Shown here: positions 8,709 through 17,923 of the stretch, piece after piece | Layout of the letters: every line of letters begins with the position of its first letter | Position numbering within the stretch: the stretch's first letter is position 1 | Notes under the pieces: generated by a model | What the model was told of the DNA's origin: nothing | Databases searched by the model: none | Seen by the model: the letters and a program-made list of their open reading frames with translations, nothing else | Assembly: GCF_017161325.1 (NCBI RefSeq) | Contig: NZ_CP045670.1 | Location: 2,783,367 to 2,847,366 of the forward strand | Reading direction: 5' to 3' | Length of the DNA stretch: 64,000 bases | Origin: Treponema pedis | GTDB taxonomy: Bacteria; Spirochaetota; Spirochaetia; Treponematales; Treponemataceae | Made by a program: the position numbers and the translations under genes

Positions 8709-9775
8709 TTTAAATCTTCAGCTTTTTTAAGCCAATTATAAAATTCCAAGCCGCTTACAAAACCTTCAGGATTGAATTTATTTCCGTCTACGAGAGGGAT
8801 TACGTCTTCTTCAACGGTTCCTAAAACAGAATCGAAATAAATTCCGTCAGAGTTCACATCTTTAACGGGGCTTTTTTTCCCTGAATATTTTCTGCTGTAT
8901 TTACTTAACAATTCCGTATCGTTCCCCGCGATTAAATGCCATAGAAAAAGAGCCGCATCTTTACGTCTTGCATAATCTTTTGCGATATCCGCATCGGCGG
9001 CATACCAGCCTGCGGCTTTTAACCTTTCCGCAAGCATTAAAACTTTCCACGCATTAGTCCCGGTTATAAAATCCAAAGCGTTTGTTTCTCCCTGTGTTAA
9101 GGCAGTCATATCGGATAAAAGAATTTTACTTCTTTCCAAAATTCGCGCAGTTTCTTTTTTTATGTCGGAATCCACTTTGTAAAATTTGCGGCAATAATCC
9201 CGTTCCGCTCCGTAAAGAAGAGTATATTCTTCAGGTAAAAAATCAAGTGATGCGTCAAAATTTACCAAGGCATTTGTATAATCTTCCATAAGATAAAACA
9301 CAAATCCCAGTTCGCAGATTAGTCTGTAAGAATTGCTTTTTTGATTTATTGCATTTTCAAGATAATATTTTCGCTCTTCGTTTTTTAAAATAAGGCGCGA
9401 AGCTGCAAGATGGACATATTCTTCGTACGGATTGTTGTTTTCCGCATTTTTAAGCATTTTTTTTGCAGCCGATTTATCTTTTTTTAAAATAAAATAATCG
9501 GCATAGAGAGCATAAAGCTTTGCCTTATATTCCGAATCGGTAGAAGGTACCGCTAAAAGTATATCCAAGTCGGCTTTGATTTTTGCCGACAAATCCGTAT
9601 TTCCTCCCGATTTTATTTCGGCATATTGTTTTATAATATCTTTTTCTATTTGCTCTATAATCAAAATATTATCGGTCTTTGTGGAACCCGAATAAATTGC
9701 ATCTTGAGTTTGTTTTATTGTAGAACAAGAAAAAAAGAAAACGCTTAAAAGCGCTGCGGCCGTTAATTTTTTCAT
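8705..9775 (-). CDS. TPR-containing lipoprotein
   Basis: 356 residues. A lysine-start signal peptide ends in a lipobox FFFSC with Cys17. The body is helical, with repeats around residues 80-200 that look like degenerate tetratricopeptide repeats (one segment reads ALYADYFILKKDKSAAKKML). The C-terminal 50 residues contain a DVNSDG segment resembling a calcium-loop fragment. It is probably a periplasm-facing lipoprotein, perhaps a scaffold. It is convergent with cbiT, with overlapping stops. The function is unknown. Confidence 0.78.
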   Translation of the reverse strand: MKKLTAAALLSVFFFSCSTIKQTQDAIYSGSTKTDNILIIEQIEKDIIKQYAEIKSGGNTDLSAKIKADLDILLAVPSTDSEYKAKLYALYADYFILKKDKSAAKKMLKNAENNNPYEEYVHLAASRLILKNEERKYYLENAINQKSNSYRLICELGFVFYLMEDYTNALVNFDASLDFLPEEYTLLYGAERDYCRKFYKVDSDIKKETARILERSKILLSDMTALTQGETNALDFITGTNAWKVLMLAERLKAAGWYAADADIAKDYARRKDAALFLWHLIAGNDTELLSKYSRKYSGKKSPVKDVNSDGIYFDSVLGTVEEDVIPLVDGNKFNPEGFVSGLEFYNWLKKAEDLN

Positions 9776-9923
9776 AATTTATCCCTTCCTTTTATATATC
9801 GTATTTAAGTAAAATATATGCGAGTTTAAAATTTTTTAAGCTTAAACATTGCTTAAGTACTATAACACAAATACGGGAGATTTTCAATGCGGTTTATTTT
9901 TAATAACCATAGCTTTTTTAAAT

Positions 9924-11616
9924 TTATTTTGCTTTTTTCCCCTTTCGTTTTTGCTTTAAGTTTCCCTTTTCAAGTAAAAGAGTTTTTGTGGGTATTTCGC
10001 ATACTTCCGAATCTCCGAAGTATTGAATTGCACCGGGAAATCTGTAAACCGTGTTTATCGCCCAGTTATCCCTGTTTTTTTCAAACTCTTTAAAAGGTTT
10101 TCCGTTTAAATCGATTAACGATTTTTTAATAACAGGCACCGTTTTTCCCTTTCTTTTTTCCATTGTCATCATCATAGAAAGCGGAACTCCGTAAGGCTGC
10201 CAATATTTAACTTCATCGGTTAAATTTTGAACGGAGGCTATATAACCTGAAAATCCGTTTGCCGCAAGTAAAAATGCGGTAAACCCCAGAGTATAGCAAT
10301 AATCGGAATCGAAATTTGAAGGAAAGGCGGAGCGGCCCTCGTAACCGAAAAAGTGTGCATAAGTGCTGAATTTTCCGTTAAATTTTCCTTCTTTTTTAAG
10401 CTCTTTTATTTTGTTTGTAACAAGACTGATTAAAAGTTTTTCCGTTTCAATACGGGAGACTTGAACATTTCCGTGAGGGTCTCTATCCATTAAAAGCTGT
10501 AACGAAATTGTTTCAGGTAAACTGTCGAATAAATTGAATGCTTTTTTTGAAAGTTTCTTTTTAAGCCAATTCAGTTTTCCGGTAAAGGTTTTTAATTTCG
10601 TAAAACTTGCAGCATTGGCCGCCATTAAATCGTTAAGTTCTTCTATAAGTTCGTCCATTTCAGGAATAAATTCAATTATCCCTTCCGGAACTAAAACTAC
10701 ACCGAAATTTTCTCCGTTTTGCGAGCGTTTTACAATAATATCGGTAATGTATTCGGTAACTTGTTTTAATGTCCATTTTTTTTCTGCAAGCTCTTCACCG
10801 ATTAAACAGACATTAGGTTGAGTTTTTAAGGCACATTCAAGTGCAATATGGCTTGCGGAGCGGCCCATAAGTTTTATAAAGTGCCAATATTTTCTGGCTG
10901 AATTAACGTCCCGGCAAATGTTTCCTATAAGCTCCGAATATAATTTAGTTGCGGTATCAAAACCGAAAGAAATTTCTATGTATTCGTTTTTTAAATCACC
11001 GTCTATGGTTTTCGGTACTCCTATAACCTTAGTGTGTAATTCGGCTTTAATAAAGTACTTTGCCAAAAATGCGGCATTGGTGTTCGAATCATCTCCCCCG
11101 ATTATTACAAGAGCGTCAAGCCCCAGTTTTTTTTACATTTTTAATGGAATCGGCTACCTGTTCTTCCGTTTCTATTTTTGCTCTGCCCGAACCGATTATG
11201 TCAAACCCGCCCGTATTTCTGTATTTATCGATAAGCTCTTTTTTTATTTCGATATAATTGCCCTTTACCAGCCCTTCAGGCCCGTATAAAAATCCGTACA
11301 GTTTTGAATTCTTATTGCTTTTTTTTAAAGCATCGTAAAGCCCCGAAATAACATTGTGCCCTCCCGGGGCCTGTCCTCCTGAAAGAATTACACCGAATTT
11401 TAAAGGCTTTGAAGTGCAGCCGGATTTTCCTTCTACAAATTTTATAACCGGCATTCCGTAAGTATTGGGAAAGAGTTCTTTTAATTCTTCCTGATTGGTA
11501 AGCGCCGCAGTGCTTTTCCCTATTTCAGGTTTTATTGAAGCGAAGTCTTTATAAAAGACATCAGGCATTTTGGGTTTATAATTATATCGCAATCTCTGCA
11601 TTGTAGAGTAATTCAT
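9924..11616 (-). pseudogene. pfp: PPi-dependent phosphofructokinase, frameshifted
   Basis: Two adjacent frames together encode one enzyme: the N-terminal 166 residues at 11116-11616 and the remaining 380 at 9924-11066. The break is at a run of eight A on the coding strand (plus strand 11127-11134). Removing one A joins ...NVKK to [19 protein letters not shown] and yields about 563 residues, the length of long-form (beta-type) PPi-PFKs. The GGDDS motif marks pyrophosphate rather than ATP specificity, and PKTIDGDL and [11 protein letters not shown] are intact. The enzyme would interconvert fructose-6-phosphate and fructose-1,6-bisphosphate. A single-base insertion, slippage or a sequencing error could each explain the break. 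An intact ATP-type paralogue lies at 58471-59787. Confidence 0.85.
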
Positions 11617-11735
11617 TGTTTCTCCCGTAAAGGTAAAAGTATAACATATTTTCGGAAAAAGGCAAAGAGGCGTTATAAATTGTTTTACCGAGTTTTTCAG
11701 TTTATTTTGTTACTACCCGAATATTTTATATTAAC

Positions 11736-12323
11736 TTAAAATTTGACGCGTCCGTTAAAACTGCGGGCAAGGGTTAATCTGTCGGCATATTCCAAGTCGC
11801 CGCCTACGGGAAGACCTGAGGCAAGCCGTGTGATTTTTACGGGTAAATCCTGTAAAACTTTTTGAATGTATAAAGCTGTCGTATCGCCTTCAATTGTCGG
11901 ATTTGTAGCCAGTATTACCTCGGTAACGCCGCCCTCGTGTATTCTTTTAATAAGTTCCGAAATCCTAAGATTGTCGGGGCCTATACCTTCAAGCGGTGCA
12001 ATTAAGGCTCCAAGTACATGAAAAAGCCCCCGGTATTCGGGTATTGCCGCAATTGTATTTACATCTTGAGGAAAACCTACTACGCAAATCGTAGATTTAT
12101 CGCGGGTATTATCGGAGCATACGGAGCAAATTTCATCTTCGGTAAAAGAGCCGCAAATACTGCAAGGGTGAATTTTTTCGTGCAAAACCGAAACGGCTCT
12201 TGCAAGTCGTTTAGCTTCTTCAGGACTTTGTTTAAGTAAATGATAAGCGATTCTTGCGGCGCTTTTATTTCCTATTCCCGGAAGTCTTGAAAAACAGTCT
12301 ATGACATCTTCTATTGCATTCAT
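11736..12323 (-). CDS. recR: Recombination mediator protein RecR
   Basis: 195 residues. RecR loads RecA at gaps together with RecF and RecO. A helix-hairpin-helix (RLPGIGNKSAARIA, residues 13-26), a four-cysteine zinc finger (C54, C57, C66, C69) and a Toprim domain with a TLARSFN-type end are all present. The length is normal for the family. It follows the YbaB-family gene by 18 bp, the usual bacterial order; dnaX, often upstream, is not here. Confidence 0.95.
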   Translation of the reverse strand: MNAIEDVIDCFSRLPGIGNKSAARIAYHLLKQSPEEAKRLARAVSVLHEKIHPCSICGSFTEDEICSVCSDNTRDKSTICVVGFPQDVNTIAAIPEYRGLFHVLGALIAPLEGIGPDNLRISELIKRIHEGGVTEVILATNPTIEGDTTALYIQKVLQDLPVKITRLASGLPVGGDLEYADRLTLARSFNGRVKF

Positions 12324-12341
12324 ATTTTAAATTTTGAAAAA

Positions 12342-12638
12342 TTATAGCGGCAGTCCGGTCGCAAGAGGTCCGAATTTGGATTGGATAAGCTCTTTTAATT
12401 TTATTACGGCGTCATTATGAGCGGCTCTAATTAAATCCTCAAGCATTTGTACGTCCCTGTTATCTACGGCTATCGGGTCAAGCTCGATGGATTCAAGCTG
12501 CAATGAAGCTTTTAATCTAAGTTTAACCAAACCTCCGCCTGAAACGCCTTCAACGCTTTCATGTTCCATATCTTCTTTTAACGAAGAAATCTTTTCTTGA
12601 ATTTCTTTTGCATTTTTCATTAAATCAAACGGATTCAT
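12342..12638 (-). CDS. Nucleoid-associated protein, YbaB/EbfC family
   Basis: 98 residues. The family binds DNA as a dimer. The N-terminal amphipathic helix (NPFDLMKNAKEIQEKI) and the central VEGVSGGGLVKLRL segment are characteristic, and the length is typical. It precedes recR by 18 bp on the same strand, the conserved arrangement, and the two are presumably co-transcribed. Spirochaetal EbfC has been studied in Borrelia. Confidence 0.93.
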   Translation of the reverse strand: MNPFDLMKNAKEIQEKISSLKEDMEHESVEGVSGGGLVKLRLKASLQLESIELDPIAVDNRDVQMLEDLIRAAHNDAVIKLKELIQSKFGPLATGLPL

Positions 12639-12725
12639 TTTTTTATTTTATCTTAAATTCGATTGTCTGTCAATCGATATAAAAAGCGGTTATTTTATTC
12701 GCCTGTAAGTTATGTAAAATACAGC

Positions 12726-15563
12726 TTATATTTTATAAGTTTCGCCTATGCAATAAAATGTAGAGCCTTCCATAATTTTTTCAAAAATATGTTTTTTATC
12801 TTGCGGGATTTCAACTGTAAGGCAGCCCGTAGTTTCTCCGAAAAGAACGGCAACTTGCGGACAGTTTAAAATCTTATCCAAATCTTTTTTTTGCTTTATC
12901 CCTATTCCTCCGAGGCTCATTTCGTGTAAGGTTACCGCAAGCCCTCCTTCGCTTAAATCGTGGCAGGATAAAACGCAGTTTTGCGAGATTGCCTTATGAA
13001 GATTTTTGTAAAGTTCAGGTGTTTCTTTTTTTACGGGAGGAACCCTTTCCGCCTTTTCTTTTTCCATTTCGGCGGGAATACCGAAAAGCTCCGCAAACAC
13101 GGAACCTGCAAAACCGAATTCGGGTTTTCCTACAAGGTAAACCGAAGAGCCTTCTTTTTTAAATTCCGTTCCCGGAACCTTTGCAATATCGGGGACAATT
13201 CCTATTGCCGAAATTAAAAGCGAAGGAGGAATTGCAACCCGTTTTCCGTCGGAAGTTAAGTATTCATTATTAAAAGAATCTTTGCCCGAAATAAAGGGAG
13301 TACCGAACATTACAGCATTTTCGTAACAGGAGCGGGCCATTTCAAGCAGCGTCCACATTGTATCGGGGCGGGTAGGAGCGCCTAAACAAAAATTATCTAG
13401 GATTGCAATTTTTTCAGGGTCGGCTCCTACGGCGACGGCGTTTCTTACGGCTTCATCGATTGCGGCGGCGGCGGCTGCATACGGATTGCAAAGCCCCTGT
13501 CCGGGGTTTAAGGCGTTGGAAATCGCAACACCTTTTTTCCCGTCCGTTTCCATAGGTTTTACCACCGCCGCATCTTGCGGAATATTTCCCGCAGCTCCGC
13601 CGTACGGACGTAAAATTGTTCCGCCTTGAACTTCGTGGTCGTACAGACGTACAATATCTTCTTTCGAATTTACCGCATGATGATTTAATATGGAATTTAA
13701 AGCCTTATCAAAGTCGGGAGTTTTATATCCCGGGTATTTCATTATTAAAGATATGTTATCGGTTTTAGGAGGAGCCGCTTTTAATTCTTTTTGAGGCGGC
13801 CCTGAATGTAAAAAGCTGCAATCCAAGCTGATGATTTTTTTATCGGCAAAGCGTACCGTTAAAATTCCGTCTCCGGTAAAAAAGCCCAAATCGGTAAGCT
13901 CCACATCGTTTTCGGCGGAAAGTTTTTTAAGTTCATCTAAATTTTTTTCGGGAACGGCAATTACCATACGTTCCTGAGCTTCGGAAAGCCAAATTTCCCA
14001 AGGAGCAAGACCTGCGTATTTTACAGGCACGACTGAAAGGTCTACATCGCAGCCTAAAACGGAAGCCATTTCGCCTACGGCGGAAGAATAGCCTCCCGCT
14101 CCGCAGTCGGTTATTGCGTTGTAAAGCCCCCTGTCGCGGGCTGAAAGGAGCACTTCAAGAACTTTTTTTTGAATAATAGGTTCTCCTATTTGTACGGAAG
14201 AGCCTGCAACATCTCCGGTGCTTGCGTCCATAACCATAGAAGAAAATGTCGCTCCGCGTAAGCCGTCTCGTCCGGTTTTTCCGCCGAGCGAAATTATTCG
14301 GTCTCCCTTGAAGGGTTTTGTACGGTGAGTTCCGCGCGGAGCGATTCCCGCACAACCGCAATATACCAAAGGATTTGAAGTATAGGCTTCATGATAATGA
14401 ACTCCGCCGTTTACCGTAGGAATGCCCATTTTATTTCCGTAGTCTTTAACACCTTCTATTACGCCTGAAATAATTCTTTTAGGGTGCAGCGTCCCTTCGG
14501 GGATTTTTTCCGCCGGCATATCGGGTAAACCGAAGCACAAAACATCGGTTACGGCAAAGGGGCGTGCGGAAACTCCCATAACATCGCGGATAACTCCTCC
14601 TACACCGGTATTTGCACCGCCGAAAGGTTCAATTGCCGAAGGATGATTATGCGTTTCGGCCTTAAAGGAAATTTCGTATTTATCGTCGAATTCTATTATT
14701 CCGGCATTATCTACAAAGGCGGATAAAACCCAAGGGGCGTTTATTTCATCGGTTGCTTTTTTTATATAAGTTTTAATTATACTGTTTATGCAAAAATCAG
14801 GATAAAGTTTTTTTTGCTCTTCGTTTAAAGAATTTTTGTCGATATATATTTTTGCTTTAAAAGTTTTATGTACGCAGTGCTCGCTCCAAGTTTGTGCAAT
14901 AGTTTCAAATTCCGCATCGGTACACTGTTTTTTTGTTTTTCGATAATATTCTCTAACAGCCTTCATTTCTTTTAAATCCAAGGCTGCCCGTCTTTTTTCG
15001 GAAAGTTCTAAAAGCTGTTTATCGTCCATTAAAGCGATATCGAAAATTTCAACGTTTGAGTTCGGTTGATTTTCCGAAGTCCATGCGGGTTCTATAGCAC
15101 CCAGTTTATACCGCTCGATTACTTCGTTGCATAAAAGATTTTTTGCCAAACGGTGTAAATCTTTTTCCGTTAAATTGCCGGTTATTTTATAAGATGAACC
15201 GCTTGTAATTTCCCGAACGCCTTTAATGCCCAACTCTTTTACGGCGCGCAAAGCTTCGCGCGAAGAAGAATCGGTTACACCCGCTTTTAATGCGGTTTCT
15301 ATTATATGAAAGTTACCGCCTTCCGGTTTTTCAGCCGTATCGGTTAGACAATATTCGTAAAGCTCATCGCAAAATAAAAATTCCGCTAAAACTTTTTCTT
15401 CCGAAGCTGAAAGATTTCCGCGTACAAAATAAAGCTGCGACTTGGAAATATCTTTTACGGCGGAAAAACCTAAAACCTTCGCCTGTTCGGAAAGTGTGTT
15501 GTTTTTCGGCATTTCAATAAAGCCGTTTTGTTTAAGCTTAACGGAAAATCTGTAAACGTTCAT
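12726..15563 (-). CDS. purL: Phosphoribosylformylglycinamidine synthase, PurS-PurL fusion without glutaminase
   Basis: 945 residues. It performs the ATP- and ammonia-dependent fourth step of purine synthesis (FGAR to FGAM). The first 165 or so residues contain two PurS-like modules; from about residue 190 the PurL core follows, with TWSEHCVHKTF, the ATP site HNHPSAIEPFGGANTGVGG and GRDGLRGATFSSM. No C-terminal glutamine amidotransferase domain is present, so a separate PurQ would be needed for glutamine use. The size is between that of Bacillus PurL and the full E. coli enzyme. No other purine gene is nearby. The start is the ATG at 15561-15563, downstream of a good promoter. Confidence 0.92.
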   Translation of the reverse strand: MNVYRFSVKLKQNGFIEMPKNNTLSEQAKVLGFSAVKDISKSQLYFVRGNLSASEEKVLAEFLFCDELYEYCLTDTAEKPEGGNFHIIETALKAGVTDSSSREALRAVKELGIKGVREITSGSSYKITGNLTEKDLHRLAKNLLCNEVIERYKLGAIEPAWTSENQPNSNVEIFDIALMDDKQLLELSEKRRAALDLKEMKAVREYYRKTKKQCTDAEFETIAQTWSEHCVHKTFKAKIYIDKNSLNEEQKKLYPDFCINSIIKTYIKKATDEINAPWVLSAFVDNAGIIEFDDKYEISFKAETHNHPSAIEPFGGANTGVGGVIRDVMGVSARPFAVTDVLCFGLPDMPAEKIPEGTLHPKRIISGVIEGVKDYGNKMGIPTVNGGVHYHEAYTSNPLVYCGCAGIAPRGTHRTKPFKGDRIISLGGKTGRDGLRGATFSSMVMDASTGDVAGSSVQIGEPIIQKKVLEVLLSARDRGLYNAITDCGAGGYSSAVGEMASVLGCDVDLSVVPVKYAGLAPWEIWLSEAQERMVIAVPEKNLDELKKLSAENDVELTDLGFFTGDGILTVRFADKKIISLDCSFLHSGPPQKELKAAPPKTDNISLIMKYPGYKTPDFDKALNSILNHHAVNSKEDIVRLYDHEVQGGTILRPYGGAAGNIPQDAAVVKPMETDGKKGVAISNALNPGQGLCNPYAAAAAAIDEAVRNAVAVGADPEKIAILDNFCLGAPTRPDTMWTLLEMARSCYENAVMFGTPFISGKDSFNNEYLTSDGKRVAIPPSLLISAIGIVPDIAKVPGTEFKKEGSSVYLVGKPEFGFAGSVFAELFGIPAEMEKEKAERVPPVKKETPELYKNLHKAISQNCVLSCHDLSEGGLAVTLHEMSLGGIGIKQKKDLDKILNCPQVAVLFGETTGCLTVEIPQDKKHIFEKIMEGSTFYCIGETYKI

Positions 15564-15595
15564 ATTTAGCCTCGTAAAAATTAAGGATTAAGCAA

Positions 15596-15624
15596 AGTAT
15601 AATTTAACCAAAGGAAAAGTTCAA
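15596..15624 (-). promoter_or_regulatory. Sigma70-type promoter of purL
   Basis: Read on the minus strand, TTGAAC (plus 15619-15624) and TATACT (plus 15596-15601) are separated by 17 bp and end 32 bp before the purL start. I saw no purine riboswitch in the short leader. Confidence 0.6.
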
Positions 15625-15862
15625 GATGTACCGCGGCTTGCAGATTTGTCAACGTCCCGGTTTTCTTTCTTTTATCGGACGGCAAATCTTTTTTTTTTAC
15701 ATATTTATTTATTATAACATCTTATCACCGGATATTCAATTAAAACGGGAACGAACCGCTTACGGCAATTTATCGCTGCCTCATCAAATTCCGGGCAAAA
15801 GCTTTTTATCCTGACAGTTAAGATAAAATAGTCTAAAAACTTAAAAAACCGTGTCAAGGGGG

Positions 15863-15891
15863 TTGACAAATGGGGGGGGGGGGGGTATAAT
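15863..15891 (+). promoter_or_regulatory. Consensus promoter with a 14-G spacer, probably phase variable
   Basis: TTGACA at 15863-15868 and TATAAT at 15886-15891 are both perfect consensus hexamers. The 17-bp spacer is AAT followed by 14 consecutive G (15872-15885). Loss or gain of G by slipped-strand replication would move the hexamers away from the optimal 17-bp spacing. In T. pallidum, poly-G tracts in promoter regions of tpr genes and TP0126 are known to tune transcription by length. The promoter points at the lipoprotein gene starting at 16040. Confidence 0.85.
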
Positions 15892-16004
15892 GAAAGAAAT
15901 TTTACATATACATAAAACGTTTTTTTTAAAAGGTCTATATTTTAAAACTCATGAAATTTAGACGGAACCGGATAAAAAAAGTTTTATGGAAGTAAAGTTA
16001 AAAA

Positions 16005-16027
16005 TTCTGTAAAAGAAGGTTACAGAA
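16005..16027 (+). promoter_or_regulatory. Stem-loop next to the ribosome binding site
   Basis: TTCTGTAA at 16005-16012 and TTACAGAA at 16020-16027 form a perfect 8-bp stem around a 7-base loop. It directly abuts AAGGAG (16028-16033), which sits 6 bases before the ATG at 16040. It could affect translation initiation or mRNA stability in the roughly 140-base leader. Confidence 0.5.
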
Positions 16028-16039
16028 AAGGAGTTTTAT

Positions 16040-16483
16040 ATGAAACATAAAAATAAGGTTTTCTTTATCGGAATGCTGATTTTTGCAGTCTGTATTATAG
16101 CATTGTCTTCAGGCTGTTCAAGGACATGGAAGGTTCAGGGTGTTTGGCAAGTAACAGGCATTACGGAAGGCGGCGTATCAGAGCCATTAGAGAGTTCTTT
16201 TGCTCTATATTTTTGTTTTACAGGCAATAATATTATGTACGTGGCTCGGAAAATAGACGGCAGTCTTGTAAGAAGCGGACCCATGGCATATACCGTTGAC
16301 GGAAACAAATTGATAACAGGCGGAGCTGAAGGCGGTACCTTTGTAATCAAAGGAAAAACCGCAACGCTTACTTCTGAACGTAAAGATCATACCGGAACAA
16401 CAGTTAAAACGGTTATGACCTTTACAAAGGTAAGCTTTCCTACGGTTAAGGAGATTGAAAAGGCGAAAGAAGAAAATAATTAA
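16040..16483 (+). CDS. Small lipoprotein behind a poly-G promoter
   Basis: 147 residues. The N-terminus is basic, then hydrophobic, and ends in SSGC with Cys26 as the likely lipidated residue. The mature part (WKVQGVWQVTG, then short beta-rich segments) looks like a small lipocalin-like beta-barrel, but I cannot name a family. Translation starts at an ATG 6 bases behind AAGGAG. A strong terminator follows, so this is a one-gene transcript driven by the poly-G promoter. Exposure on the surface would fit a phase-variable promoter, but that is inference. The leader is unusually long for this window. Confidence 0.85.
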   Translation: MKHKNKVFFIGMLIFAVCIIALSSGCSRTWKVQGVWQVTGITEGGVSEPLESSFALYFCFTGNNIMYVARKIDGSLVRSGPMAYTVDGNKLITGGAEGGTFVIKGKTATLTSERKDHTGTTVKTVMTFTKVSFPTVKEIEKAKEENN

Positions 16484-16505
16484 TTTTAACGTAATAACGA
16501 ATTTC

Positions 16506-16557
16506 AGCGGGGTTTAACGTTTTTCAGGTTCCGAAAACGAAAGCCCCGCTTTTTTTT
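16506..16557 (+). terminator. Rho-independent terminator of the lipoprotein gene
   Basis: AGCGGGG at 16506-16512 pairs with CCCCGCT at 16544-16550, followed by a run of T. It lies just after the lipoprotein stop. Confidence 0.85.
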
Positions 16558-16573
16558 CAGGTAACCGATTAAA

Positions 16574-17920
16574 TTAAAACTTTACGGTAAGGCCTATTCC
16601 TACCAAGGGCCTAAATAAGGAGCCTTTTATTTCTTTAAAAGCAAGTCCCGCCTTAAATCCCGCATCAAACCCCAGTTTTATATCTCTGGTTATAAGCCAG
16701 CTTGTATGAACAAAGGTTTTAATTCCCGTTTCATAGGGTTTAAACCTTTCAGCCTGATTATATGAGGCAAGAGAGGTATAAAAAATTTGCACTGTAGGTA
16801 AAATTTGCACTTTTCCTAAATATGTGTTCCAAATTTCCATACCCAGTAAAACGGAAACCGGTATACCCTCGCTTATTTTCGCGGAGGAAAAACCCGCTTC
16901 TATCGCATAGCACGGTCTAAAACGGTAAAAGCCTCTTGTGTGCGATACATGAAGACCCGTTTGAAACACGGAAGAACTCTTAGCCTCGCCCGCCTTTTTT
17001 AAGGTAAACTCGCCTGTAAAGAATATCCTGAATTCTACAGGAAAACGGGGCACTTCTTTTAATTGGTCTCCTATTGTTATAGGCCGATTTGAAAAAAGAG
17101 TAAGAGCTGTAGAAAAGTCTTCTTCCGTATCGGTTACAACAACAAAACCCGTTTCCGCTTCGTTATTGTTTTCATCGTAACCGATAACTACATATTCATC
17201 GCCTTTTTTAACTCCTATATCGTTTCCCAATTCAAAATGAACATTGTTTTTTTCAGTTTTTATAACGCCAGTTTTTATTCTGAAATCTTCAATACCGCGT
17301 AATGCCCTTTCAAATTTTATTCCGAAAAATGTAATCGCCGAGTTCAGAGCTTCTTCAAGGTTTTTAGAGGACGCTTTTTCTTCAATTACAAAATAAGCGA
17401 TTTTATTTTTTTTCTGCATAGAATAAATATGAAACTCTACCGAAAATTTAACTTTATAAGTAAATACGGGTTCTCCGTACGGATTTTCATCGTCGTTATT
17501 TTCTTCTTCGATTATTTTTAAAGTATAGCTTTGTACTATAGGCACAATTATATAGTAAGCATTGACGGTTTTTTCCCAGTCGGTGCGCGTAAAAGATTCA
17601 TGCCCCATAAGAACTTCTTCCGGTATGGGGGTATCGGTTTCACGGGATTTTATAATTGCGGCATTAAATGTTTCCAAATCCAAAGCGGAAAATCTATGCT
17701 CCATTGCGATTATATTAAACCGCTCAAGAGCGAAAAAATTCCTCATAATTTCGGCATCGATACCTTCATATAAAATCTCGGGTATAGTCCAACCGTAATA
17801 TGAAAGAGGAAAGACCGCAATATCCTGTTTTTTACTTATGCTTTGTGCAAAAATCGCTCCCGCAGCTAATATTAAAAAGAGAAAACCTGTAATTTTTTTT
17901 ATAAAAAAATTAAGTTTCAT
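16574..17920 (-). CDS. Predicted outer-membrane beta-barrel protein with N-terminal periplasmic domain
   Basis: 448 residues. A signal peptide with an FAQ cleavage site spans residues 1-26. An N-terminal domain (about 30-215, beginning DIAVFPLSYYG) resembles the nucleotide-binding-like fold of CsgG/FlgT-type envelope proteins. The last 150 or so residues alternate like beta-strands and end in phenylalanine (VGIGLTVKF), as an outer-membrane insertion signal does. It follows tpiA by 3 bp and is probably co-transcribed. The specific function is unknown; treponemal paralogues of this layout are common. Confidence 0.72.
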   Translation of the reverse strand: MKLNFFIKKITGFLFLILAAGAIFAQSISKKQDIAVFPLSYYGWTIPEILYEGIDAEIMRNFFALERFNIIAMEHRFSALDLETFNAAIIKSRETDTPIPEEVLMGHESFTRTDWEKTVNAYYIIVPIVQSYTLKIIEEENNDDENPYGEPVFTYKVKFSVEFHIYSMQKKNKIAYFVIEEKASSKNLEEALNSAITFFGIKFERALRGIEDFRIKTGVIKTEKNNVHFELGNDIGVKKGDEYVVIGYDENNNEAETGFVVVTDTEEDFSTALTLFSNRPITIGDQLKEVPRFPVEFRIFFTGEFTLKKAGEAKSSSVFQTGLHVSHTRGFYRFRPCYAIEAGFSSAKISEGIPVSVLLGMEIWNTYLGKVQILPTVQIFYTSLASYNQAERFKPYETGIKTFVHTSWLITRDIKLGFDAGFKAGLAFKEIKGSLFRPLVGIGLTVKF

Positions 17921-17923
17921 AAT

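Noticed and set aside
15890-15960. Short reading frame starting ATGAAAGAAATT inside the minus-10 of the poly-G promoter
   Set aside because: Its start lies within the promoter hexamer, so it would not be in the transcript, and it is only 23 codons with no ribosome site.
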